Assembly (NCBI GenBank): GCA_030695205.1
Contig: JAUYTN010000021.1
Coordinates: 62,001-126,000 of the forward strand
DNA: 64,000 bases
From: Burkholderiaceae bacterium
GTDB taxonomy: Bacteria > Pseudomonadota > Gammaproteobacteria > Burkholderiales > Burkholderiaceae_C
Direction of reading: 5' to 3'
Made by a program: the position numbers and the translations under genes. The notes below the pieces were generated by a model. It was not told the origin of the DNA and made no database searches. It saw nothing but the letters and a program-made list of their open reading frames with translations. Of this stretch, positions 50,214-59,272 are shown in pieces. Each line of letters opens with the position of its first letter. The stretch's first letter is position 1.

Positions 50214-51503
50214 TCAGGCCCGCACTTCACCCTCGCCCAGCACCACGTACTTGAGCGAGGTCAGGCCCTCCACCCCCACCGGGCCACGGGCGTGGAACTT
50301 GTCGGTGCTGATGCCGATTTCTGCGCCCAGCCCGTACTCGAAGCCGTCGGCAAAGCGGGTGCTGGTGTTGACCATCACGCTGGCCGAGTCCACCTCGCGC
50401 AGAAACTGCTGGGCGTGGCGGTGGTCGGTGGTCAGGATGGCGTCGGTGTGGTGGCTGCTGTACTGGTTGATGTGGGCAATTGCCTCGTCCAGCCCGTCCA
50501 CCATCTTCACGCTGATGGTGGGGGCCAGGTACTCCTCGCTCCAGTCGGCCTCGGTGGCTTCTTTGAGCAGCCGGGCGGGGGCCACGGTGGCCAGCAGCCG
50601 CAGCGACTCGGGGCAGCACCGCATTTCCACACCTTTGGTGGCAAACACTGCGCCGATGCGGGGTAAAAAGTGCCCTGCCACGCCGCGCGCGACCAGCAGG
50701 CTTTCGGTGGCGTTGCAGGGGCTGTACTTGTGGGTTTTGGCGTTGTCCGTCACCTTGACGGCCAGCTCCACATCACAGGGGTCGTCCACATAGGTGTGGC
50801 AGTTGCCGTCCAGGTGTTTGATGACGGGCACCTTGGCCTCGGCACTGATGCGCTCGATCAGGCCCTTGCCGCCGCGTGGAATGATCACATCCACAAACTG
50901 GGGCATGGCGATGAGCTGGCCCACGGCGGCGCGGTCGGTGGTGGGCACCAGCTGCACCGCGTCCTCGGGCAGACCGGCTTCGGCCAGCGCCTGGCGCACC
51001 AGTCGGGCCAGCGCCTGGTTGGAGGCAATGGCCTCGGAGCCGCCGCGCAGGATGCAGGCGTTGCCACTTTTGATGGCCAGGCTGGCCGCCTCAATAGTGA
51101 CGTTGGGGCGGCTCTCGTAAATCATGCCGAACACCCCGATGGGCACCCGCATCTGCCCCACGCGGATGCCGCTGGGCACCTGCTTCATGCCCACAATTTC
51201 ACCAACGATGTCGGGCATGGCAGCCAGCTGTTCGCAGCCCTGGGCACAGGTTTCCAGCACCTGGGGCGTGAGCTTCAGGCGGTCCACCATGGGTTCGGCC
51301 AGCCCGGCGGCGCGGGCGCGGTCCAGGTCCTGGGTGTTGTCGGGCTGCAGGGCGGCGGTGTGCCCGCGCAGCAAGCGGGCCAGGGCCAGCAAGGCTTTGT
51401 TTTTGGTAGCTGCAGATGCTTTGGCCATCAGTGCAGAGGCGGTCTTTGCTTGTGAGCCCATGCGCTGCATGAGCTCGGCGGTGTCGGGGGTGGCGGTGGT
51501 CAT
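50214..51503 (-). CDS. proA: Glutamate-5-semialdehyde dehydrogenase (gamma-glutamyl phosphate reductase)
   Basis: A 429-residue cytosolic reductase for the second step of proline synthesis, using NADPH. Features are the family opening [57 protein letters not shown]-like signature (here [16 protein letters not shown]), [40 protein letters not shown] with the Cys and metal-free active-site segment [14 protein letters not shown], and the C-terminal [30 protein letters not shown] start at ATG 51503; the frame continues upstream as low-complexity Pro/Arg. The carbonic anhydrase gene follows closely. proB is not in the window. Confidence 0.96.
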   Translation of the reverse strand: MTTATPDTAELMQRMGSQAKTASALMAKASAATKNKALLALARLLRGHTAALQPDNTQDLDRARAAGLAEPMVDRLKLTPQVLETCAQGCEQLAAMPDIVGEIVGMKQVPSGIRVGQMRVPIGVFGMIYESRPNVTIEAASLAIKSGNACILRGGSEAIASNQALARLVRQALAEAGLPEDAVQLVPTTDRAAVGQLIAMPQFVDVIIPRGGKGLIERISAEAKVPVIKHLDGNCHTYVDDPCDVELAVKVTDNAKTHKYSPCNATESLLVARGVAGHFLPRIGAVFATKGVEMRCCPESLRLLATVAPARLLKEATEADWSEEYLAPTISVKMVDGLDEAIAHINQYSSHHTDAILTTDHRHAQQFLREVDSASVMVNTSTRFADGFEYGLGAEIGISTDKFHARGPVGVEGLTSLKYVVLGEGEVRA

Positions 51504-51596
51504 GGTGGCAAAAACGCGGTGTGGGGGTGGCGGTCTGTTTGGGGGCGGATGGCGCGGCGGGGGCGAGCCGGGGCCGCGTTGGGGCAGTGGAGGCAC

Positions 51597-52370
51597 TCAG
51601 GCCGGGTGCAGCCCCCTGTGCAGGGCCTGCAGGGCCAGGGTCATTTTGTGCTGCGGGTCCAGGTGGACCATGGGCAGGCACTGCTCGTGGTTTTCGCGGA
51701 TTTTCACGGATGCGGTCAGGTAGGGCTGCAGCACGGGCAGGCCTTCGGCAATGAGTTCGTCCACCATGCGCTGGGGCAGCTTGGCTCGGGGTTGGAACTG
51801 GTTGACCACAATGCCCCTGATGGCCAGCTCGGGGTTGTGGTCGGCGCGGATTTCGGCCACGTTGTCCAGCAACGCGTACAGCGCCTGGCGCGAGAAGCTG
51901 TCGCAGTCAAACGGCACCAGGCAGCCCTCGGCACCAATCAGGGCGGCCCGGGTGTAGAAGTTCAGCGCCGGGGCGGTGTCTATGTAGATGTGGTCGTAGG
52001 TGCTGGCCAGCTGCTGCAGGGCCTCGCGCAGCTTGTAGATTTTCTGGCGCGATTCCAGCTTGACCTGCAGCTCGTGCAGCGCCGGGCTGGAGACCATCAC
52101 ATCCAGGTGCTCAAACGGGGTGGGCACCACGTAGTCGGTGGGCGCGGTGGTCTTGAAGCTGTAGCTGAGTGTTTGCTCGAAAAAGTCGGCCACGCCCGTG
52201 GGGGCGCTGGCAGCGGCCGCGTTGCCCAGCAGGTAGCTGCTGGAGTTGCCCTGCGGGTCCAGGTCAATGACGAGTGTGCGAATGCCCCGGCTGGCGCTGA
52301 TGGCGGCCAGGTTGCAGGCGATGGTGGACTTGCCCACGCCGCCCTTTTGGTTGAAGACCACAATGGCCAT
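51597..52370 (-). CDS. ParA family ATPase (orphan)
   Basis: A 257-residue deviant-Walker ATPase. MAIVVFNQKGGVGKSTIACNLAA gives the Walker A box with the signature Lys (KGGVGKST), LVIDLDPQGNSSSYLLG is the A' motif, and YDHIYIDTAPALNFYTRAAL is Walker B. No parB or parS-like gene is beside it, so it is not the main chromosome-partition ParA; such orphan ParA proteins often place other cell components. It lies 93 bp before proA on the same strand. The start is ATG 52370; the frame extends 17 codons upstream without homology. Confidence 0.9.
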   Translation of the reverse strand: MAIVVFNQKGGVGKSTIACNLAAISASRGIRTLVIDLDPQGNSSSYLLGNAAAASAPTGVADFFEQTLSYSFKTTAPTDYVVPTPFEHLDVMVSSPALHELQVKLESRQKIYKLREALQQLASTYDHIYIDTAPALNFYTRAALIGAEGCLVPFDCDSFSRQALYALLDNVAEIRADHNPELAIRGIVVNQFQPRAKLPQRMVDELIAEGLPVLQPYLTASVKIRENHEQCLPMVHLDPQHKMTLALQALHRGLHPA

Positions 52371-52456
52371 GCTTCCCCCGTTGTGTGAATAGGCCCGCAG
52401 GCCGGACTGGCAAACCGCCATTGTCGTTGACCAACTGGCTGCTGGGCAAAACTTAT

Positions 52457-52512
52457 AATAAAAATCGTCCTATTCGCTTATAAATAAACAATAGTCTGCT
52501 ATCTATTTTAAT
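52457..52512. repeat. AT-rich intergenic repeat, copy D
   Basis: AT-rich element between the ParA start and the end of the SulP gene, covering the SulP stop codon. It reads TAAAAATCGTCC..TTCGCTTA..CAATAGTCTGCTATCTATTTTAA and aligns with copies B and C. Confidence 0.6.
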
Positions 52513-54259
52513 CTGTGATTGTGCCGCTTTGCAGGCTCTCAAAAGCGGCATTCACCGACAGGTGGACCCGCCCCTGCAACGAGGCCCACAGCGGCGTGCG
52601 CGACAGTCGGTCTTGTACCGGCCCTTTGACCTCGGCCAGGTGCAGGCGAATGTGGCGATCGGCCAGGTCGCGCTGCAGGTCGCTCAGGGCCTCCATGGCG
52701 GTGGTGTCGATGCGGTTGACGGCGCTCAGTATCAGCACCACGTCGCGGGTGTCGGGGGCGAGGGTCAGCTCGGCCGCCAGGCGGTTTTCCACCGCGTTGA
52801 GGTTGCCAAAAAACAGGCTCTCGTCAATGCGCAGCAGCAGCGCACCGGGCACGGTGTGCACCCCGTGGCGCTCCACGTTGCGAAAGTGCTCGGTGCCCGG
52901 CACCCGTCCAATGACCGCAATGTGCGGTGTGCTGGCCCGCAGCAGCAACGTGGCCAGCGACAGACCCACCCCCAGCGCAATGCCCCACTGCAGGCCCAGC
53001 AGCAGCACCCCCAGCGCCGTGCCCAGCCAGGCGGCGGCATCGGCCCGGTCGTAGTCCCAGGCCTGGCGCAGGGCCTGCAAGTCCACCATGCCCAGTGCGG
53101 CCACCACGATGCTTGCTGCCAGCACGGCCAGCGGCAGGTGGGCCACCCAGCGGGTGTCGATCAGCACCACCGCCAGCATGGTGGCGGCGGCGGCCAGGCT
53201 GGCCAGCGGCGTTTGTGCGCCTGCCGCCACGTTGATGGCAGAGCGCGACAGGCCCCCGCCCACCGGCATGCCGCCGTAAAAGGCCGCTGCCACATTGGCG
53301 GTGCCCAGGCCCACCAGCTCGCGGTTGGCATCGATGCGCTCCCGCCGCTTCTGCGCCAGCGACTGGGCCATGGTGATGTTTTGCACCATGCCAATCAGGG
53401 CCAGCATCAGCGCAGGGCCCGCCAGCTGCTGCACTGAGGCCAGCGAGGGCACAAAAAACTCGAACGAGGCCAGCCCCTCCGGCACCGCCCCCACCACCGC
53501 CACGCCGTGGCGCTCGTCCAGCGCCAGCACCACCACCGCCAGGGTGCTCACCCCCAGCACCAGCAGGGGCATGACCCGGATGGCGTAGTCGGTGCTGCGC
53601 GGCCCCAGGCCCCAGCGGCGCAGGGCCGAGCCCAGAAAAAATCGACTCAGCAGCAGCACGGCCACGGCTGGCAACGCCACCGCCAGCGTGGGCAGGTGGG
53701 CGCTGGGCAGCTGGGTCAGCAGGCCCGCTAGGGTTTGCCAGGCCAGCCCACTGGGCACTGAAATGCCCAGCAGCAGCTTGGTCTGGCTGATGATGATGAG
53801 CACCGCCGACCCCGAAATAAAGCCGCTGACCACCGGGCGGCTGAGCAGCTGCGACAAAAACCCCAGCCGCAGCGCCCCAAACGCCCACACCAGCAAGCCG
53901 CTCAGAAGCGCCAGGGTGGCCGCCAGCACCAGGTACTGCGCGCTGCCCGGCACAGCCATCGGGCTGAGCACCGCATAGGTCATGATGGCCGTGATGGCCA
54001 CAGGCCCCACCGCCTGCACCCGGCTGCTGCCCGTCAGCGCATATACCGCCACCGGCACGATGCTGACGTACAACCCCACCTGCGGCGGCAGCCCGGCCAA
54101 CAGCGCAAAGGCCAGGCTTTGCGGAATGACCAGAATCGCCACGATGATGCCCGCCACCACATCCGCCGCCAGGTGCTGGCGCGGGTAGGGCCGCAGCCAG
54201 TCGGGCAGCCACTGCCTCAGTGTTTGCCGCAGGCTGTCGAACGGGCGGGGGGGAGTCAT
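52508..54259 (-). CDS. SulP family anion transporter with STAS domain
   Basis: A 583-residue carrier, the second SulP protein of the window and closer to the classical sulfate permease plan. It opens HLAADVVAGIIVAILVIPQSLAFALLAGLPPQVGLYVS, has VALPAVAVLLLSRFFLGS in the middle, and GLGTANVAAAFYGGMPVGGGLSRSAINVAAGAQTPLAS before the last helices. The STAS domain occupies about 455-570 (ALLLRIDESLFFGNLNAVENRLA, LSAVNRIDTTAMEALSDLQRDL). Its ATG at 54259 overlaps the MscS stop by four bases (ATGA), so both are made from one mRNA. Substrate (sulfate, bicarbonate or other anion) is not determined. Confidence 0.93.
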   Translation of the reverse strand: MTPPRPFDSLRQTLRQWLPDWLRPYPRQHLAADVVAGIIVAILVIPQSLAFALLAGLPPQVGLYVSIVPVAVYALTGSSRVQAVGPVAITAIMTYAVLSPMAVPGSAQYLVLAATLALLSGLLVWAFGALRLGFLSQLLSRPVVSGFISGSAVLIIISQTKLLLGISVPSGLAWQTLAGLLTQLPSAHLPTLAVALPAVAVLLLSRFFLGSALRRWGLGPRSTDYAIRVMPLLVLGVSTLAVVVLALDERHGVAVVGAVPEGLASFEFFVPSLASVQQLAGPALMLALIGMVQNITMAQSLAQKRRERIDANRELVGLGTANVAAAFYGGMPVGGGLSRSAINVAAGAQTPLASLAAAATMLAVVLIDTRWVAHLPLAVLAASIVVAALGMVDLQALRQAWDYDRADAAAWLGTALGVLLLGLQWGIALGVGLSLATLLLRASTPHIAVIGRVPGTEHFRNVERHGVHTVPGALLLRIDESLFFGNLNAVENRLAAELTLAPDTRDVVLILSAVNRIDTTAMEALSDLQRDLADRHIRLHLAEVKGPVQDRLSRTPLWASLQGRVHLSVNAAFESLQSGTITD

Positions 54260-55428
54260 CCTCTGGCGTCCTTGGTGGGAACTGTGTGGCTGTGCACGCT
54301 GGAGGTCCTCTCAGGGGTGTCCTGCTCGCCGCCAGGCGGGATGGGCAGGTTGGGCGCAGGCGACTGCAGATGCAGCGTTTGGGTGGGGAAGGCGATTTCT
54401 GCGCCGTGGCGGGCAATGATGTCGCCCACCTTGAGCAGCACGTCTTGCTTGATGTGGTGGAACTCGGTCCACACTGTGGTTCTGGTGAAGGTGTAGATCA
54501 GGATGTCCAGCGACGATGCGCCGAACTGGCTGAAATTGACGATCAGCGTCTGCGAGGTGTCAATGCCCGGGTGGGCCTGGATCATGGCGCGGATCTCGTC
54601 CACGATGGGTTGCACCACCGCGAAGTCGTCGTAGCGCAGGCCCACGGTTTCTTTGAGGCGGCGGTGGCTCATGCGCGAGGGGTTCTCCACCACGATGGAC
54701 GTGAACACCGCGTTGGGCACATAGATGGGGTTTTTGTTGAAGGCGCGGATGCGGGTGTGCCGCCAGCTGATGTACTCGACCGTGCCCTCGATGCTTTTGT
54801 CGGGGCTGCGGATCCAGTCGCCCACCGCAAACGGGCGGTCCAGGTAGATGGTGAGGCCACCAAAAAAGTTGGCCAGAATGTCTTTGGCCGCCAGGCCCAC
54901 CGCCAGGCCTCCCACCCCACCCAGGGCCAGCAAGCCACCAATCTGGAAGCCCAGCGTGGGCGCAATCACCAGCGCGGCGGCCACCACCGTGGTCAGCCGC
55001 GCCAGCTTGAGCAAGGCATCCAGCGTGGTGTGGTCAATTTCTTCGCCGCGGGCTGCGCGCTGCGCGGGCACATCGTGCCCCAGTTGGTTGATGAAACGCA
55101 GGAGGCCCCAGGCCACACACGCCACCAGCGCCACATCGTGCGCGGCCAGGGTCTGGGCCAGAAATGCCTCGTCCGTCTGGCGCTGCAGCACCCGCGCCAT
55201 GAATCCAGCGCCCACCACCCACACCGCCCAGGCCAGTGGGCGCTGGGCACCGTACACCAGCGCGTCGTCCCACACGCTGGTGGTGCGCTGCGTCACCCGG
55301 CCAAACTGGCGCAAGCCCCACTGCAGCGCAGCGTTGATCACCACCGTCAGCACCGCCACGCCGATCAGCGTGGCCACCCAGGGAGATACCCCCAGCACCG
55401 ATGTCAGCCATTCTTTCCAATTGCTCAT
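54256..55428 (-). CDS. MscS family mechanosensitive channel
   Basis: A 390-residue small-conductance channel protein. Four or five hydrophobic helices (for example VATLIGVAVLTVVINAALQW, LARLTTVVAAALVIAPTLG) lead to the pore helix region LLALGGVGGLAVGLAAKDILANFFGGLTIYLDRPFAVGDWI, rich in Gly and Ala as in MscS. The beta domain follows with GTVEYISWRHTRIRAFNKNPIYVPNAVF, then a C-terminal alpha/beta domain. It would release solutes on sudden osmotic down-shift. I start at ATG 55428; a GTG at 55437 is three codons earlier. It is divergent from recC, with repeat copy E in between. Confidence 0.94.
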   Translation of the reverse strand: MSNWKEWLTSVLGVSPWVATLIGVAVLTVVINAALQWGLRQFGRVTQRTTSVWDDALVYGAQRPLAWAVWVVGAGFMARVLQRQTDEAFLAQTLAAHDVALVACVAWGLLRFINQLGHDVPAQRAARGEEIDHTTLDALLKLARLTTVVAAALVIAPTLGFQIGGLLALGGVGGLAVGLAAKDILANFFGGLTIYLDRPFAVGDWIRSPDKSIEGTVEYISWRHTRIRAFNKNPIYVPNAVFTSIVVENPSRMSHRRLKETVGLRYDDFAVVQPIVDEIRAMIQAHPGIDTSQTLIVNFSQFGASSLDILIYTFTRTTVWTEFHHIKQDVLLKVGDIIARHGAEIAFPTQTLHLQSPAPNLPIPPGGEQDTPERTSSVHSHTVPTKDARG

Positions 55429-55468
55429 GGCCACCACTGTAAAGGCGGTGCATGACCGGTGGCAGGAG

Positions 55469-55525
55469 TATTTTAATATTTGTAGCTATAAAGCTATATA
55501 TTGAAAGCGATATTGGCGTTTTTAG
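55469..55525. repeat. AT-rich intergenic repeat, copy E
   Basis: AT-rich element between the divergent mscS and recC genes. On the minus strand it reads CTAAAAACGCCAATATCGCTT..ATAGCTTTATAGCTAC..AAAAT, sharing the block order of copies A-D. Confidence 0.55.
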
Positions 55526-55597
55526 TGTATTTTTTGTGGCGAGTGTGTCGGTGCGGCTCTCGCACAATGCAGCCACCCGGATTCAGGAGCCAGCAAC

Positions 55598-58500
55598 TTG
55601 ACCCTCCCCACCACCCATGCACCGGGCGACAGCGCCCCCGGTTGTGCCGATGCCAGTGCAGGCAGCGGCGACATCACGCCCGGTTTTCTGGCCTTGCACG
55701 GCAACCGCACCGAAGACCTGGCCCTCACCGTCATCGACTGGTTGCGCCAGCGCCCACTGGGCCCGCTGGAAGAAGAGGTGGTGCTGGTGCAAAGCAACGG
55801 CATGGCCGAGTGGTTCAAGATGGAGCTGGCCCGCCACCTGGGCATTTGCGCGGCGGTGCGGGTGGAGTTGCCGGGGCGGTTTGTGTGGCGCACCTGCCGC
55901 CAGGTGCTGGGGCCGCGCACCGTGCCCACCGACTCCCCGCTGGACAAGCTGCCGCTGACGTGGCGGCTCATGGCCGTGCTGCCGGAGGTGGTGGGCCAGC
56001 CGGTGTACGCACCGCTGCGTGGCTATCTGCGTGCCGACGAGCCCGAGCGCCTGCTGCAACTGGCCGCCCGCCTGGCCGACCTGTACGACCAGTACCAGAA
56101 CCACCGTGCCGACTGGCTCACCGACTGGGCCGCTGGGCATGACCTGCTGCGCGGGGCCGACGGTCAGCCCCAGCCCCTGGCGGTAGACCAGGCCTGGCAA
56201 CCCGCCTTGTGGCGCGCCGTGCTGGCTACGCTGGACGAGGGCCAGCGCGCCGTCACCCGGCCCGCGCTGCACCGGCGGGTGTTGGCCCAACTGGCCCAGC
56301 CCGCAGCCCACCGCCCGCCCGTGGCCCGGCGCGTGGTGGTCTTTGGCATGAGCCACCTGCCCGGTGCCACGCTGGAGCTGCTGGCTGGCCTGAGTGCCCA
56401 CAGCCAGGTGCTGCTGGCGGTGCCCAACCCGTGCCGCCACCACTGGGGCGACATCATGGAAGGGCGCGAGCTGCTGCGCAGCACCCGCCGCCGCCACGGC
56501 CCACGCGCCGGTGCCGACGGCATCGCCCTGGACTTGGCCACGGTGGACCTGGCCGACATGCACCAGCACGCCCATCCCCTGCTGGCCGCCTGGGGCAAAC
56601 AGGGGCGGGACTTTCTGCGCCTGCTCGACGCCTTTGACGATGCCCAGGCCCAGCAAGAGCGGCTGGGCCTGCCCCGCATCGACCTGTTCGACGAGACCAC
56701 CGAGCAGCCCGATACCCCCTTGCTGCAGCGCGTGCAGCAGCGCATCCGCGACCTGGAGCCCCTGCACGGTGGTGCGCCCGCTTGGCCGGTGCGTGCTGAT
56801 GACGACTCCATCCTGTTTGGCAGCGCGCACAGCGCGGTGCGCGAGCTGGAGGTGCTGCACGACCACATGCTGCGCTGGCTGGCCGACGCCCAGGACAGCG
56901 GCGCACCGCTGCACCCGCGCGACATGGTCGTCATGGTGCCCGACATCGAGGCCGTGGCCCCCGCCATCCGCGCCGTGTTTGGCCAGTACCCCCGCCACAG
57001 CGCGCGCCACATTCCGTTTGACATTGCCGATCTGGGTGCCCCCTCTGGTAGCCCGGTCATTCAGGCGCTGGAGTGGCTGCTGCGCCTGGGCCGCGAGCGC
57101 TGCCGCCTGGCCGACCTGTGCAACCTGCTGGAAGTGCCCGCCGTGGCCGCCCGCTTTGGCCTGGATGCCGAGCGCCTGCCCCAGCTCACCGAGTGGATGC
57201 ACGGCGCCGGTTTGCGCTGGGGTCTGGACGCTGCACACCGCCAACAGCTGGGCCTGGGTGCCTGCGGCGGGCACAACTCCACCTGGTTTGCCCTGCAGCG
57301 CCTGCTGCTGGGCTACGCCACCGGTGGCTACGCCCGCGAGGCAGGCTTTCAGCCAGAGGCCGACCCTGCCGCCTGGGCAGGCGGTGATCCGGTGGAGCCC
57401 TTTGCCGATATGGGCGGCCTCGATGCAGAGCTGGCCGGGGGATTGGCCCACCTGGTCCAGGCCCTGACCGACTGGTGGGCACTGTCTGCCCAGGATGCCG
57501 CGCCCGCCACCTGGGCCGAGCGCGGGCGTGCCCTGTTGCAGGCCTGCTTCCAGGCCACCGACGAGGCCGACACCGGCGCACTCACCGCTCTGGCCGACGC
57601 GCTGGCCGCCTGGACCCACGCCTGCGACGAGGCCGGTTTTGACCAGGCGGTGGACGTGGCCACCTGTGCCCAGGCCTGGATGCAGGCCCTGCAGCAGCCC
57701 AGCCTGACGCGGCGTTTTCGGGCGGGAGGGGTGACCTTTTGCACGCTCATGCCCATGCGCGCCATTCCCTTCGAGGTGGTGTGCCTTCTGGGCATGAACG
57801 ACGGCGACTACCCCCGGCGCGGCCTGCACAGCGACTTTGACCTCATGGCCCTGCCTGGCCAGGCCCGCCCTGGCGACCGCTCCCGCCGCGACGACGACCG
57901 CCAGCTCATGCTCGAAGCCCTGCTGTGTGCCCGCCGCCGCCTGTACGTGGGCTGGTGCGGGCGCAGCGTGCGCGACCACACCAGCCAGCCCCCGTCGGTG
58001 CTGGTGTCGCAGCTGCGCGACTACCTGTCTGCTGTGTGGGGCCCCGAGGTGGTGGCCCAGCGCACCACCGAGCACCCGCTGCAGCCCTTCAGCCGCCGGT
58101 ACTTCGAGGAAGGCAGCCCCTGGCACACCCAGGCCCGCGAGTGGCAGGGCCTGCACGCCGCCGCGCCGCCCCTGGCCGACGCGGGCGGGTTGCCCGCGTG
58201 GTCGCCGGGTGCAGACGCGCCCCTGACCCTGCAGCGCCTGGGGCAGTTCCTGCGCAACCCGGTCAAGGCCTTTTTCCGGGCCAGACTGGGCGTGGTGTTT
58301 CCCGAGAGCGACAGTGCCCTGGACGGCGACGAGCCCTTTGACCTCGCCGGGCTGGACCGTCACGGGGTGGTGCGCCGCCTGGTCGAGGCCTGGCCGCCTG
58401 CGTCCGAGGCCTCAGGGGTGGCGGCCCAGCTGCCAGCCGCCGTGGCAGGGCTGCGCCGCAGCGGCGAGCTGCCCCTGGCGGGCCTGGGCGACCTCACCGC

Positions 58501-59272
58501 TGCCCACCTGCTGCACACCCTGCAGGGCATGGCCCACGACTGGGCCACCGCCGGGGCCGATTGCCCCGGCCCCCAGCCCCGCCTCGCGCTGGAGCTGAGC
58601 CATGGCGAGGTGTCGCTGCGCGACTGGCTGGAGCCCTTGGGCGACGGCCCCACCTGGCTGCACCTCACCCCATCGCGCCTGACCGATGGCAAGGGCCAGC
58701 TGCGCGCCGACACCTTGCTGCTGCCTTGGCTGCACCTGCTCGTGGCAGCCGCCTGTGGCCACTCGGTGCAAGGCCGTGTGGTGGGGCAGGGTGGGGCGGT
58801 GTGGCTGGCCGCCATGCCCCAGGCTGAGGCGCTGGCGCAGTGCGAACGGCTGCTGGGCCTGTGGCACCAGGGCATGCAAAGCCCCTTGCCCCTGCCCCTG
58901 CGCACCGCACTGGCCCACGCCCGCCAGGTGGCCCGAGAGCCCATCCCGGCAACGGGGACGGCATCCGCTGCGGCATCCGGCCCCGCCGGGTCGCCCCCCG
59001 AGCAGGTGTATGAGGGCGGCTTTCGCTTGCAGGCCGAAGCCGACGAGCCCTGCCTGGCACGTACCTACCCCGACTTTGAGCAGCTGCAGGCCGATGGCCG
59101 CTTTGCCGAGCTGGCGGTGGCCGCCTACGGCCCGTTCTGGGCCTGGCTGGGTCAGTGCCAATACCGCCCCTCAGCCGTCCGTCCCTCAGCCTCCCTCCAG
59201 GCCGTTCCTGCCGCAGCCGCTGAGCCCCACGCAGCCAACACCCCCACCCCCACTCCCACTCCCGCACCATGA
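55598..59272 (+). CDS. recC: Exodeoxyribonuclease V subunit RecC
   Basis: A 1224-residue subunit of the RecBCD helicase-nuclease, which processes double-strand breaks and recognises Chi. It starts at TTG 55598 behind AGGAG. The N-terminal helicase-like half shows LHGNRTEDLALTVIDWL, VLVQSNGMAEWFKMELARHLGI, FVWRTCRQVLG, VVVFGMSHLPGATLELLAGLS and FDIADLGAPSGSPVIQALEWLL. Later come GGVTFCTLMPMRAIPFEVVCLLGMNDGDYPR and RDDDRQLMLEALLCARRRLYVGWCGRS, all family marks. The helicase motor residues are lost, as is normal for RecC. Its stop overlaps the recB start (ATGA). Length fits the family. Confidence 0.96.
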   Translation: MTLPTTHAPGDSAPGCADASAGSGDITPGFLALHGNRTEDLALTVIDWLRQRPLGPLEEEVVLVQSNGMAEWFKMELARHLGICAAVRVELPGRFVWRTCRQVLGPRTVPTDSPLDKLPLTWRLMAVLPEVVGQPVYAPLRGYLRADEPERLLQLAARLADLYDQYQNHRADWLTDWAAGHDLLRGADGQPQPLAVDQAWQPALWRAVLATLDEGQRAVTRPALHRRVLAQLAQPAAHRPPVARRVVVFGMSHLPGATLELLAGLSAHSQVLLAVPNPCRHHWGDIMEGRELLRSTRRRHGPRAGADGIALDLATVDLADMHQHAHPLLAAWGKQGRDFLRLLDAFDDAQAQQERLGLPRIDLFDETTEQPDTPLLQRVQQRIRDLEPLHGGAPAWPVRADDDSILFGSAHSAVRELEVLHDHMLRWLADAQDSGAPLHPRDMVVMVPDIEAVAPAIRAVFGQYPRHSARHIPFDIADLGAPSGSPVIQALEWLLRLGRERCRLADLCNLLEVPAVAARFGLDAERLPQLTEWMHGAGLRWGLDAAHRQQLGLGACGGHNSTWFALQRLLLGYATGGYAREAGFQPEADPAAWAGGDPVEPFADMGGLDAELAGGLAHLVQALTDWWALSAQDAAPATWAERGRALLQACFQATDEADTGALTALADALAAWTHACDEAGFDQAVDVATCAQAWMQALQQPSLTRRFRAGGVTFCTLMPMRAIPFEVVCLLGMNDGDYPRRGLHSDFDLMALPGQARPGDRSRRDDDRQLMLEALLCARRRLYVGWCGRSVRDHTSQPPSVLVSQLRDYLSAVWGPEVVAQRTTEHPLQPFSRRYFEEGSPWHTQAREWQGLHAAAPPLADAGGLPAWSPGADAPLTLQRLGQFLRNPVKAFFRARLGVVFPESDSALDGDEPFDLAGLDRHGVVRRLVEAWPPASEASGVAAQLPAAVAGLRRSGELPLAGLGDLTAAHLLHTLQGMAHDWATAGADCPGPQPRLALELSHGEVSLRDWLEPLGDGPTWLHLTPSRLTDGKGQLRADTLLLPWLHLLVAAACGHSVQGRVVGQGGAVWLAAMPQAEALAQCERLLGLWHQGMQSPLPLPLRTALAHARQVAREPIPATGTASAAASGPAGSPPEQVYEGGFRLQAEADEPCLARTYPDFEQLQADGRFAELAVAAYGPFWAWLGQCQYRPSAVRPSASLQAVPAAAAEPHAANTPTPTPTPAP

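Noticed and set aside
55583-58363. A 926-codon open frame on the minus strand opposite recC
   Set aside because: Low-complexity Gly/Gln/Ala sequence, explained by GC skew at third codon positions of recC.
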